A DNA stretch of 25,716 nt, from assembly GCA_043800975.1 (NCBI GenBank), contig JAZDMK010000030.1:1-25716 (forward strand), written 5' to 3'. Of this stretch, positions 1 to 6,838 are shown in pieces (within the stretch, counting starts at the first letter, position 1; each line of letters opens with the position of its first letter). The notes beneath the pieces were generated by a model. It made no database searches, was not told the DNA's origin, and saw only the letters and a list, made by a program, of their open reading frames with translations. Position numbers and translations under genes: made by a program. Source of the stretch: JAZDMK01 sp043800975. GTDB taxonomy: Bacteria > Bacteroidota > Bacteroidia > Bacteroidales > JAHJDW01.

Positions 1-196
1 CACCTCCATACTGAACAGTCCATGCCCACGAAGTAACATTAATAATCGTGGAGTCTGTGTTGTATGAATTGTCATACAAAAACAATGTGCTTGAGGCTGA
101 ATCCATATTTAAATTGAAATTCGCCTGGCATTCTGTCTGCGCTTTGGCAAACATTGCTGAAGCAATGAACAGGGTGATGAATAGGATTTTTTTCAT
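1..196 (-). CDS. N-terminal part of a secreted protein with PKD-like start (cut by window edge)
   Basis: Reading the minus strand from an ATG at 196 gives 65 codons with no stop before the window ends, so only the N-terminus is visible. Residues 1-19 form a clear signal peptide (MKKILFITLFIASAMFAKAQ, cleavage expected near AKA-Q). The mature start has Cys, then a stretch with FNLNMDSAS, LYDNSYNTDST and SWAWTVQYGG. That pattern (a structural 'D-N-S' followed by 'W-W-x-x-x-G') resembles the start of PKD-like or immunoglobulin-like domains common in secreted Bacteroidota proteins. It lies 71 bp after the anti-sigma/barrel gene on the same strand, and the gap contains a motif shared with the sigma factor gene, so it is likely a target of that sigma factor. 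The function beyond secretion cannot be told from this fragment. Confidence 0.75.
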   Translation of the reverse strand, partial: MKKILFITLFIASAMFAKAQTECQANFNLNMDSASSTLFLYDNSYNTDSTIINVTSWAWTVQYGG

Positions 197-225
197 AAGA
201 TTTTGTTTTAAGGTTTCAATACTAA

Positions 226-253
226 AACACAGGGTTGTTAAAAGGGTTGTCTG
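226..253 (-). promoter_or_regulatory. Candidate ECF sigma promoter upstream of the secreted protein
   Basis: On the minus strand CAGACAACCC (253-244) is followed by 12 nt and TGTGTT (231-226), 29 nt before the ATG at 196. The same two blocks with exactly the same 12-nt spacing occur before the ECF sigma gene (2373-2346). AAC-containing -35 boxes are typical of ECF promoters. A second ACAACCC copy lies inside the spacer. Assignment to this sigma factor is inference. Confidence 0.5.
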
Positions 254-267
254 AAAAAATTAAATAT

Positions 268-1746
268 TTATAATTTTATTTTAATTCCGGCTCGTAAACC
301 ACCCAGCGTGTATCCGTATTTTGTGTTATCATTATTGTATAAGGGTGTAATATTTTTTCTGAAATAGGGTGCGGCAAAAATCGAAAACTTTTCATTGAGC
401 CACCAGGAAGCCGATGCAGAGACCATCCAGGACAACTGCATTTGATTTTCTTTGAGGACATTTGCGGGAAACATGTCTGCAACATTGCCTTCAAAATTTT
501 GTGAATGTGTTTTCGATCCTGTATAAAAGCCAAAGATGACACCGCTTTGCACATTGCAGTCGAAGCGACCAACACGGAATCCATAGCCTGCATATAGCGG
601 GATTTCAATCAAACGTCGGCTTTCTTTCCAGCGTGCATTTTTTAATGTGTCGTAACGAATGTAATTTAATGTGTCGTATTGTGTGATGTAGTTTTCCTGC
701 AGATTCCATTCCCAGGTGGAATCAATAATATGAATCATCGAATCACAAACAATGGTGTAATGATAATAACCGCCAATTGTATCAAAAACTAAAATCTGTC
801 CATTGGGATTGTATTCGGTTATATCAAGCGGATTGAAAAGTAATGCGTCTGAATTATTGTTCGAATTCAAGCAGCTGTATTGAATTCCGGTTGTCATAAC
901 AAAACGCCCGCGCTGCATTTCAGCAGCCAATCCTCCTGAATATGACAATGCAGGATCAAAAGAAATTTTATTAATCTGAGTTTGTTCGCCGGAAGAAAGC
1001 AATTCACTCGTTTTGTTTATTCCCGTTTCTGAATAAACAGCAACGGACCAAAGGGTGTGTGGAATAACAGATTTCTTACTGCTTCTTTCTTCTGAAAATA
1101 ATGACGGTGTATAGTTGATTTCAATTTTCTTGCTCAACAAAGAAGGAATTTTTGTTAAATCTGAGAACAAAACATTTTTTGTGAATGATAGCTTTGCACC
1201 AGAGTTAATAGGTACTACAACTTTATCTGGTTGAACCGGATTTTGAAATAATTGATTCAATGCCTTTGTAGTGCTTGCTTGCGTGTCTGAAATAGTTGAA
1301 TTATTAAAATTATTAGGAGATGTGTTCTTTGTTGAATTTGTAGAATTATTTAATGTAGTTTGTTTGATGCTATTCTGTTTTACCGGATGATTTTGATTTG
1401 TGTTTAAAGCAGGAGGGGGTGTGTTTGAAGTTGAATTTGTTATATCTGATTTGTCAAATTGATTGTCAGCTACGACAACGTGATTGAATTCTGTATTGAT
1501 AGAATGAGGCATATAGAGGGTGTGATTGGCTTGCGCAGGTTCTGAAGAAGGGCTCAGCCAAAGAAACATACCGGCAGAAACCAAAAACACGGAAATGAAA
1601 AATCCTGTAATTATGCGCCTGCGGCTGATGTTGAAGAAAAACATTTTCCGCTGAATCTGTCCCAGCATCTGAGGAGATGGAGCCTCTTCCCATCCTTCAA
1701 ATGCATCGCGGGCCAGTTTGTCAATGTCGTTAGGTCCCTTTTTCAT
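268..1746 (-). CDS. Dual-membrane-spanning anti-sigma factor-like protein with C-terminal outer-membrane beta-barrel
   Basis: This 492-residue protein has four visible parts. Residues 1-44 are cytoplasmic and resemble the short anti-sigma start of Bacteroidota (NDIDKLARDAFEGWEEAPS). Residues 45-64 are a single membrane helix preceded by SRRR (positive-inside). Residues about 70-225 are a low-complexity linker rich in Asn, Ser, Thr and Gln. Residues about 230-492 show alternating hydrophobic/aromatic strands (WSVAVYSETG, RFVMTTGIQYS, SASASWWLNEKFSIFAAPYF, GGLRAGIKIKL) typical of a small outer-membrane barrel. The start overlaps the sigma gene stop by 4 bp (ATGA), so the two are translationally coupled. 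The architecture matches the dual membrane-spanning anti-sigma (Dma) type reported in Bacteroides thetaiotaomicron, as I recall. Its likely job is holding the neighbouring sigma factor at the inner membrane and releasing it in response to an outer-membrane cue. No catalytic motif is visible. Confidence 0.75.
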   Translation of the reverse strand: MKKGPNDIDKLARDAFEGWEEAPSPQMLGQIQRKMFFFNISRRRIITGFFISVFLVSAGMFLWLSPSSEPAQANHTLYMPHSINTEFNHVVVADNQFDKSDITNSTSNTPPPALNTNQNHPVKQNSIKQTTLNNSTNSTKNTSPNNFNNSTISDTQASTTKALNQLFQNPVQPDKVVVPINSGAKLSFTKNVLFSDLTKIPSLLSKKIEINYTPSLFSEERSSKKSVIPHTLWSVAVYSETGINKTSELLSSGEQTQINKISFDPALSYSGGLAAEMQRGRFVMTTGIQYSCLNSNNNSDALLFNPLDITEYNPNGQILVFDTIGGYYHYTIVCDSMIHIIDSTWEWNLQENYITQYDTLNYIRYDTLKNARWKESRRLIEIPLYAGYGFRVGRFDCNVQSGVIFGFYTGSKTHSQNFEGNVADMFPANVLKENQMQLSWMVSASASWWLNEKFSIFAAPYFRKNITPLYNNDNTKYGYTLGGLRAGIKIKL

Positions 1747-2336
1747 ATCACGTTACGTATTAAATTTTCTTTTGTAGCATTTACTTCCAGTTTGCTTCGA
1801 ATCATTCTCCTTGCTTTCATCAGTTGTGTTTTCGATGTGTTTTGAGAAATTCCAAGCATACTCGCAATTTCAGGATGCGTATAGCCTTCCATGGCATACA
1901 GGTTAAATATGGTTTTGTATCCCAAAGGCAAATCGAAAATAATCTGACGAATAACTGCCTGATCGGTTTCATACATCAGGTTATTCTCGGAGTCATTTTC
2001 ATCGCTATTGTCAACAATCTCCATCATGGGTTCAATATCCTCTGTAAAACGATATTTTCGTGTGTCCCGAAGGAAATTGAGTGAGAGATTTACCATAATC
2101 CTGCGCATCCAGAAAAACAAAGAACCTTCGTGTGTGTTTTTGAACGTATCCAGATTTTTAAAAATCTTAATGAATCCTTCCTGCAGAACATCTTCGGCAT
2201 CATCCCTGACCTGAACATAGCGGATACAAACAACCAGAAGCTTTCCGGCATAACGCTGGAATAACTGTGTCTGGGCTTTTTTCATCCCTTTCAGGCAGCC
2301 TTCAACCAATTCAGACTCTGTGAGGAGTTCTTTCAT
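1743..2336 (-). CDS. ECF-family RNA polymerase sigma factor
   Basis: A 197-residue sigma-70 family protein of the usual ECF length. Region 2 spans about 21-92 and contains the core-binding/-10 recognition stretch DDAEDVLQEGFIKIFKNL. Region 4 spans about 128-182 with a helix-turn-helix at GYTHPEIASMLGIS then TSKTQLMKARRMI, the standard -35 reading element. Regions 1 and 3 are absent, as expected for ECF factors. It is the first gene of a two-gene unit: its TGA overlaps the ATG of the barrel-linked anti-sigma-like protein. A motif 9 nt before its ATG is shared with the secreted gene at 196, which suggests that it drives its own operon. The acidic linker between regions (DNSDENDSENN, 109-119) is ordinary for the family. 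The specific ECF group cannot be assigned by eye. Confidence 0.95.
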   Translation of the reverse strand: MKELLTESELVEGCLKGMKKAQTQLFQRYAGKLLVVCIRYVQVRDDAEDVLQEGFIKIFKNLDTFKNTHEGSLFFWMRRIMVNLSLNFLRDTRKYRFTEDIEPMMEIVDNSDENDSENNLMYETDQAVIRQIIFDLPLGYKTIFNLYAMEGYTHPEIASMLGISQNTSKTQLMKARRMIRSKLEVNATKENLIRNVI

Positions 2337-2345
2337 TTTCTATAG

Positions 2346-2373
2346 AACACATATTTGCATAAAGGGTTGCCTG
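2346..2373 (-). promoter_or_regulatory. Candidate autoregulatory ECF promoter before the sigma gene
   Basis: On the minus strand CAGGCAACCC (2373-2364), 12 nt, then TGTGTT (2351-2346), matching the element at 253-226 in 9 of 10 and 6 of 6 positions with identical spacing. The ATG at 2336 is only 9 nt from the downstream block, so the transcript would have almost no leader if TGTGTT is the -10 region. Confidence 0.5.
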
Positions 2374-2629
2374 AGTTTTTTTGATTTCTTTTCGGAAGAT
2401 AGAAAAATACAGGATTTTTAATTTAAGTAATTTCTCGTATTTTTTAAATGAAATGTATTAAAGCTATGATATTGAAAGATATAAGAGTTTGCTTAAATGT
2501 TCACATTTTCTTGATTTTAGAATAATAATGATGTAACTTTCAGGTTGTAATTTTGAGATTGCTAAAACCATTTATCAATAGAAAATAGCCGTTCATCGTA
2601 TAAATTTGCATGTTTTTCCAATGAAGTGC

Positions 2630-2660
2630 TTTGTTTTTCGCTTTAATATCAATACCTTTG
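2630..2660 (+). promoter_or_regulatory. Bacteroidota housekeeping promoter for the solenoid gene
   Basis: TTTG (2630-2633), 19 nt, TACCTTTG (2653-2660). This fits the Bacteroides -33/-7 consensus TTTG-N19-21-TAnnTTTG exactly. The start codon follows at 2715, giving a leader of roughly 45-50 nt. Confidence 0.7.
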
Positions 2661-2714
2661 CAATCCCATTTTTGAAAAGTTTTAATAATATAGCAATTTG
2701 TAAATAGAACATAT

Positions 2715-3707
2715 ATGGAAGAAGCTACAACACCACATGAAGAAACACCTGCACCTCAGCCCATGAACAGCCAACAGCTGATGGACATTATTCAGAATTC
2801 TACTGATTATTTTGAAAGGGTGGAGGCGCTCAAACAGATCAACGATCAAAATCTTTTAGCAGAGATTGCAAAGAACGATTATGACTATTACATCAAAAAG
2901 TCGGCATTAGAAAAAATCACAGATATTGATTTGATTTCTGACATTGCAAAAAATTCTTACGATTACAACCTCAGGATCGATGCTGTAAAGATGCTCGAAG
3001 ATCAGGAAGCCATTGCCTGGATTGCAAAAAATGATCAGGATTATTATGTGCGTCAGGCTGCCGTTGAGAATTTGCTTGACCAGAATATTCTTTATGAAAT
3101 TGCAAAGAATGACGATGACCATAATGTAAGCCGCTCTGCCATTCATAACCTCTCCGATGAAAAACTCCTTTCGGAACTGGCAAAAAATGCAAATGACTTT
3201 TATGTGCGTTTTGAAAGTGTTAAGAAAATTAGTGATATTGGTTTGTTGGTTGACGTAGCCAAAGCAGCACGTGATTTTTATGTATGTAAAATTGCCGTTT
3301 CTCAGATTACCGATCAACAGAAACTATTTGATATTGCTCAGTATGCCGAAGATAAAGACATTCGCTCACTGGGTTTAAACATGCTGACCGATCAGAACCT
3401 CATCGCAGAGCTGGCAAGACATGGCATCGATTATTATATCGTTGTTGATGCAATCCGCAAACTGGAAAATGATGAAGTGTTGTATGAAATAGCCCGTCAC
3501 GACAAGGATTATTACATACGTGCCATTGCAGTTTCACGTCTTGAAGACGAAAACAGACTCATCGAAATTGCCAAGACAGACGAAGATTACTACGTACGTA
3601 AGGAAGCCGTTAAGCGAATCAAGAACCAGACTGTGCTGAACGAAATTGCTGAATCAGATGCTGATCCTGATGTTCGTAAGGAAGCTTCTTCATCCATTGA
3701 AGAGTAA
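2715..3707 (+). CDS. Alpha-solenoid protein of twelve 26-residue HEAT/LRV-like repeats
   Basis: The 330-residue protein has a short Pro/Glu-rich head (1-20) and no signal peptide or membrane helix, so it is probably cytoplasmic. From residue 21 to the end it is built of consecutive 26-residue units with the pattern LLxEIAKNDxDYYVR then KxAVxxLxDQ. Unit starts fall at 21, 47, 73, 99, 125, 151, 177, 203, 229, 255, 281 and 307 without an insertion or deletion, and the last unit is 24 residues. Each unit looks like a two-helix hairpin of the HEAT or leucine-rich-variant type (VR at the start of the second helix), which makes a protein-binding superhelix. It has its own promoter and neighbours without an obvious link, so its partner is unknown. 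The conserved acidic/aromatic DYY face is the most likely binding surface. Confidence 0.85.
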   Translation: MEEATTPHEETPAPQPMNSQQLMDIIQNSTDYFERVEALKQINDQNLLAEIAKNDYDYYIKKSALEKITDIDLISDIAKNSYDYNLRIDAVKMLEDQEAIAWIAKNDQDYYVRQAAVENLLDQNILYEIAKNDDDHNVSRSAIHNLSDEKLLSELAKNANDFYVRFESVKKISDIGLLVDVAKAARDFYVCKIAVSQITDQQKLFDIAQYAEDKDIRSLGLNMLTDQNLIAELARHGIDYYIVVDAIRKLENDEVLYEIARHDKDYYIRAIAVSRLEDENRLIEIAKTDEDYYVRKEAVKRIKNQTVLNEIAESDADPDVRKEASSSIEE

Positions 3708-3834
3708 TTTATTTAATCGTATTCGTTTTATATTCTAAGGCACTGAATTTTATGTTCAGCGCACGAATGTCTTTTTGTTGAATTCTTTGTTAGCAAAATG
3801 CATTCAGATGAGCGGAAGTCTTCGTGGATTTTAC

Positions 3835-3842
3835 TATTTTTG
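3835..3842 (+). promoter_or_regulatory. -7 element for the cyanophycinase gene
   Basis: TATTTTTG fits TAnnTTTG and lies 33 nt before the ATG at 3876. No TTTG is found at the canonical -33 distance, so the call rests on one box and on position. Confidence 0.4.
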
Positions 3843-3875
3843 TGAGTTGTAGGTGTTGGCAAAAAGAATTTCAAT

Positions 3876-4745
3876 ATGAATCTAAAAAGTGGAGAGTCAA
3901 ATAAAGGTGTTTTGATCCTGATTGGTGGAGCTGAAGACAAAAAGGATGATAAGATAATTCTTAAAAAAATTGTTTCATTAAGTACTACCCGAAAAGTTGT
4001 TGTTGTTCCAACTGCATCGGAATATCCTGATGCTGCTGCGGATAATTATTTATATGCATTTCGTGATCTCGGAGTTGAAACAGTTCATGTTTTCAATATC
4101 CGCGAACGCAGTGAAGCCGATACAGCTGATAATTTTACAAAACTTGAAGAATCGGATGTAATTTTCTTCACAGGTGGAGATCAGGTGAGACTTGTCAAAA
4201 CATTAAACGGAACAGAACTTATTTCAAGAATTAAAGAACGACATCTTAATAATAAACTACATATTGCAGGAACCAGCGCAGGCGCAGCAGCAGCCAGCAA
4301 CCCACTGATTTTTGACGGGGATTATCAGGGACTGATAAAAGGCTCCATTAATTTCGGAAAAGGATTTGGCTTTATTGAAAAAGTTACGATTGACACACAT
4401 TTTGTCAACCGTGGCCGTTTGGGCAGACTAACTCAATTTCTTTGCACAGGTCAGAGTACACGTGGAATTGGTCTAGGTGAGGACACTTCTGTTTTTGTAT
4501 ATCCTGATAATACTTTTGAAGTTGTTGGAAGTGGAATGGTAACGCTGGTGAACACAGATTATGTCACTTATACAAACTATAACCAGATACCAGAAAACTC
4601 ACCCATAGTAATCAACGGAATATTAACAGGCTTTCTTCAGCAAGGTACTTTTTTCGATTTAAAAAAATGGGAAGTAATCGCAGATGAAACTAATAAGTCC
4701 GGCGAATCGAAAGAAATCAATGCGAATATTCACTATATTCGTTAA
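3876..4745 (+). CDS. cphB: Cyanophycinase (peptidase family S51)
   Basis: Cyanophycinases hydrolyse the storage polymer multi-L-arginyl-poly-L-aspartate to beta-Asp-Arg dipeptides. The 289-residue length and the motif order fit the family: GVLILIGGAEDK (11-22) after a short head, a beta strand ending VVVVPTAS (41-48), FFTGGDQ (97-103), the nucleophile elbow GTSAGA with Ser134, and DTHFVNRGRLGRL (173-185). There is no signal peptide, so it is a cytoplasmic form. It is monocistronic, with a -7 element 33 nt upstream, and its stop is 24 bp from the stop of the convergent DUF349 gene. No cyanophycin synthetase (cphA) or isoaspartyl dipeptidase is in the window. Some S51 members act on other peptides, so the substrate is less certain than the family. 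Confidence 0.88.
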   Translation: MNLKSGESNKGVLILIGGAEDKKDDKIILKKIVSLSTTRKVVVVPTASEYPDAAADNYLYAFRDLGVETVHVFNIRERSEADTADNFTKLEESDVIFFTGGDQVRLVKTLNGTELISRIKERHLNNKLHIAGTSAGAAAASNPLIFDGDYQGLIKGSINFGKGFGFIEKVTIDTHFVNRGRLGRLTQFLCTGQSTRGIGLGEDTSVFVYPDNTFEVVGSGMVTLVNTDYVTYTNYNQIPENSPIVINGILTGFLQQGTFFDLKKWEVIADETNKSGESKEINANIHYIR

Positions 4746-4769
4746 CCCCTTATTTATTAATACAAAACT

Positions 4770-6758
4770 TTAGTTACGATCTGAATTTCTTCTCAGTTCG
4801 TTGATGATTTTTAATTTTGCTTCATACGTCTTGAGGCGTTCTTTTGCTTCTTCAATTTTAGATTCAAATTCCTTGCGCATCATTTCTGAACTTTTGGAAT
4901 TAGAAAAGAAGCCAATGTTGTTTTCCCAAACTGCAATATCGCTTTTCAAACCATTGATTTTTGCAAGCAGTTGATTCTTCTCCTGAATCATGATGGATAC
5001 GCCCTTCCCGCCGCCCTGAACAATATTTTCGAGACGCGATTTAAATTTGAAGGCACTGCGGTCGCTGCCGCTTATTTTCAGGTTTTCAAAATGTTTGTCA
5101 ATAGCAGCACGGAAGCGATCCCACAACTTGTCTTTCTGCTGAACAGGCACATGTCCTATTTCAGTCCAGAGCCGTTGGAACTCGCGCAGATGTTTTAAGT
5201 TGTCATCGTTATCTTCCGAAAGCACATAGTTTTCAACTGTTTCAATCAGTTCCGTTTTCTTCTTCAGATTTTCTTCCTGATTGGAATCAATTGTAGTGAA
5301 GAAAGCATTTTTTCGGTTAAAGAAATGATCACAGGCTGCGCGAAAACGTTTCCACAATTTCTCCGCATGTTTTTTCGGAACAGGGCCGGTCTTGCGCCAT
5401 TCCTGCTGCAAACGCAGGTATTCTTCGGTCGTTCTTTTCCATTCGGTGCTTTCCTGAATGGCCTCTGCCTGCACACACAAATCAAGTTTCAGATTGATGT
5501 TGTGAATTTTTTCATCTTTTAAATAACGATAAAATTCATTTCTGTTGTGAAAGAACAAATCGTTGGCTGCTTTGAAGCGCTTCCAGATTTCATCATTGTT
5601 CTTTTTAGGAGCAAAACCAATTGTTTTCCATGCTTTCTGAAGTTCTGATACTTCATTGGTTTTATCTTCCCATTCTTTAATATTATCTAATGACAGTTCG
5701 TTTAACTGCTCGATCTTTTCACACAGAGCAGTTTTTGACATCAGGTTTTTTTCCTGCTCCTCTTTCATGCTATCGTAGTACTCAAGCCTGTTTTTGTTGA
5801 TGATGTCAGATGCCGTTTTAAAACGAAGCCAGATTTCATCACGTTTATCATTGGGAACAGGACCGGAGAGGCGCCATTCCTCATGCAGTTTTTGTAATTG
5901 CTGAATGGACTTAACAACGGATGTTTCAACTAAAAGTTCTTCCGCTTTTTCACACAGCTGCATTTTCTTTTCCAGATTTTTTTTCTGGTCAAGCTCTTTC
6001 AGTTCATTGTTGATTTTAACTTTATCAAAAAAGCGTTCAACAAGGTGGTGGTAATTCTGCCAGATATTCTGAACTTCCTTTGGAGGCACAGGACCAATCT
6101 CACGCCATTTTTCCTGAATGCCGCGAAACTCATCATATGTTTTTTTCAGCGATTCTTCAGTATCAACAAGTTTTCTTAACTCTTCCAGAAGAAAGAGTTT
6201 TTGTTCAAGATTTTTTTTGCGCTCTACTTCCTGAGCTTCTTCAATCTTGGCCTTCTTTTGCTTATATTGTGAAAAAAGGGATTTAAATTTTTCATCCAGT
6301 TCGTCAGCAGGCGGATTGAAATCTTCTTTGCTGCCACCCATTTCAAGATGACTGGACAGATGCTTTTCGGATAGTTCTTTCTGCCGCTCATTAAAGGATA
6401 CGCGAATAATTCCTATGCGGCTTTTTTGTTTATGAAGATCTTCTTCCAGTAGATTCTCTTCCATAGCAACGATCAATTGCTCGCGTGAGAATTCTTTAGC
6501 CTGTTCTTCAAAACGAAGATATTCTTCTTCATCTTCAATTACATGATCGGGATGAGGAAGAATCACTTCTTCAATTACAGGTTCCACTTTTGCCTTTGGC
6601 TTTCGCTTTCGGACTGCAGCTTTCTCTTCGGGTTGAACATCATTATTCATCTCAGCGTTAGCTGAAATAACACTTTCCTCCTGAGGAGCAAGCGTGTCAG
6701 GGTTCTCATCCGGATTGTTCACCGGCGGAATGGGGGTCATTTTTTCTGAATCTTCCAT
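4770..6758 (-). CDS. DUF349 repeat protein, coiled-coil, Bacteroidota core protein
   Basis: A 662-residue soluble protein with a Pro/Glu-rich, poorly ordered N-terminus and a basic patch (RKRKPKAK near 50-57). Five DUF349 units follow, each with W, a GPVP-like turn, then W-x-x-F/Y and a charged helix. Examples are KWREIGPVPPKEV, EWRLSGPVPNDKR, AWKTIGFAPKKNN, EWRKTGPVPKKHA and LWTEIGHVPVQQK. The C-terminal 100 residues are a heptad-rich coiled coil. The family is nearly universal in Bacteroidota. I do not know an established biochemical role, and nothing catalytic is visible. It has a -7 element 31 nt upstream and follows the patatin gene on the same strand with an 80-bp gap, so it is probably transcribed on its own and perhaps also by readthrough. 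Confidence 0.9.
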   Translation of the reverse strand: MEDSEKMTPIPPVNNPDENPDTLAPQEESVISANAEMNNDVQPEEKAAVRKRKPKAKVEPVIEEVILPHPDHVIEDEEEYLRFEEQAKEFSREQLIVAMEENLLEEDLHKQKSRIGIIRVSFNERQKELSEKHLSSHLEMGGSKEDFNPPADELDEKFKSLFSQYKQKKAKIEEAQEVERKKNLEQKLFLLEELRKLVDTEESLKKTYDEFRGIQEKWREIGPVPPKEVQNIWQNYHHLVERFFDKVKINNELKELDQKKNLEKKMQLCEKAEELLVETSVVKSIQQLQKLHEEWRLSGPVPNDKRDEIWLRFKTASDIINKNRLEYYDSMKEEQEKNLMSKTALCEKIEQLNELSLDNIKEWEDKTNEVSELQKAWKTIGFAPKKNNDEIWKRFKAANDLFFHNRNEFYRYLKDEKIHNINLKLDLCVQAEAIQESTEWKRTTEEYLRLQQEWRKTGPVPKKHAEKLWKRFRAACDHFFNRKNAFFTTIDSNQEENLKKKTELIETVENYVLSEDNDDNLKHLREFQRLWTEIGHVPVQQKDKLWDRFRAAIDKHFENLKISGSDRSAFKFKSRLENIVQGGGKGVSIMIQEKNQLLAKINGLKSDIAVWENNIGFFSNSKSSEMMRKEFESKIEEAKERLKTYEAKLKIINELRRNSDRN

Positions 6759-6789
6759 TTCAAATAATGGCTTTCCTAGTCTGGGGGAG

Positions 6790-6797
6790 CAAAGATA
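6790..6797 (-). promoter_or_regulatory. -7 element for the DUF349 gene
   Basis: Minus-strand TATCTTTG, a consensus TAnnTTTG match, sits 31 nt before the ATG at 6758 in the only non-coding gap upstream. I find no clear TTTG at -33. Confidence 0.45.
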
Positions 6798-6838
6798 AAA
6801 AAATACTGCGTGTTGGAAAACTTTTTACCAATATGTTG

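Larger units (their letters stand above)
2337..2714. other. 378-bp divergent intergenic region
   Basis: This AT-rich gap separates the sigma operon (minus) from the solenoid gene (plus). It holds the ECF-type motif at its left end and a housekeeping-type promoter at 2630-2660. A second isolated TAAATTTG (2601-2608) fits the -7 consensus but has no TTTG at the right distance. I see no ORF, tRNA-like fold or terminator in the middle part. Confidence 0.6.

Noticed and set aside
48..254. Plus-strand ORF of 68 codons at the left edge
   Set aside because: It is antisense to the secreted protein starting at 196, which has a clear signal peptide and a promoter-like motif.
3743..3759. Terminator after the solenoid gene (CTGAA/TTCAG hairpin)
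   Set aside because: It has only five pairs, and the T-run is not adjacent; too weak to call.
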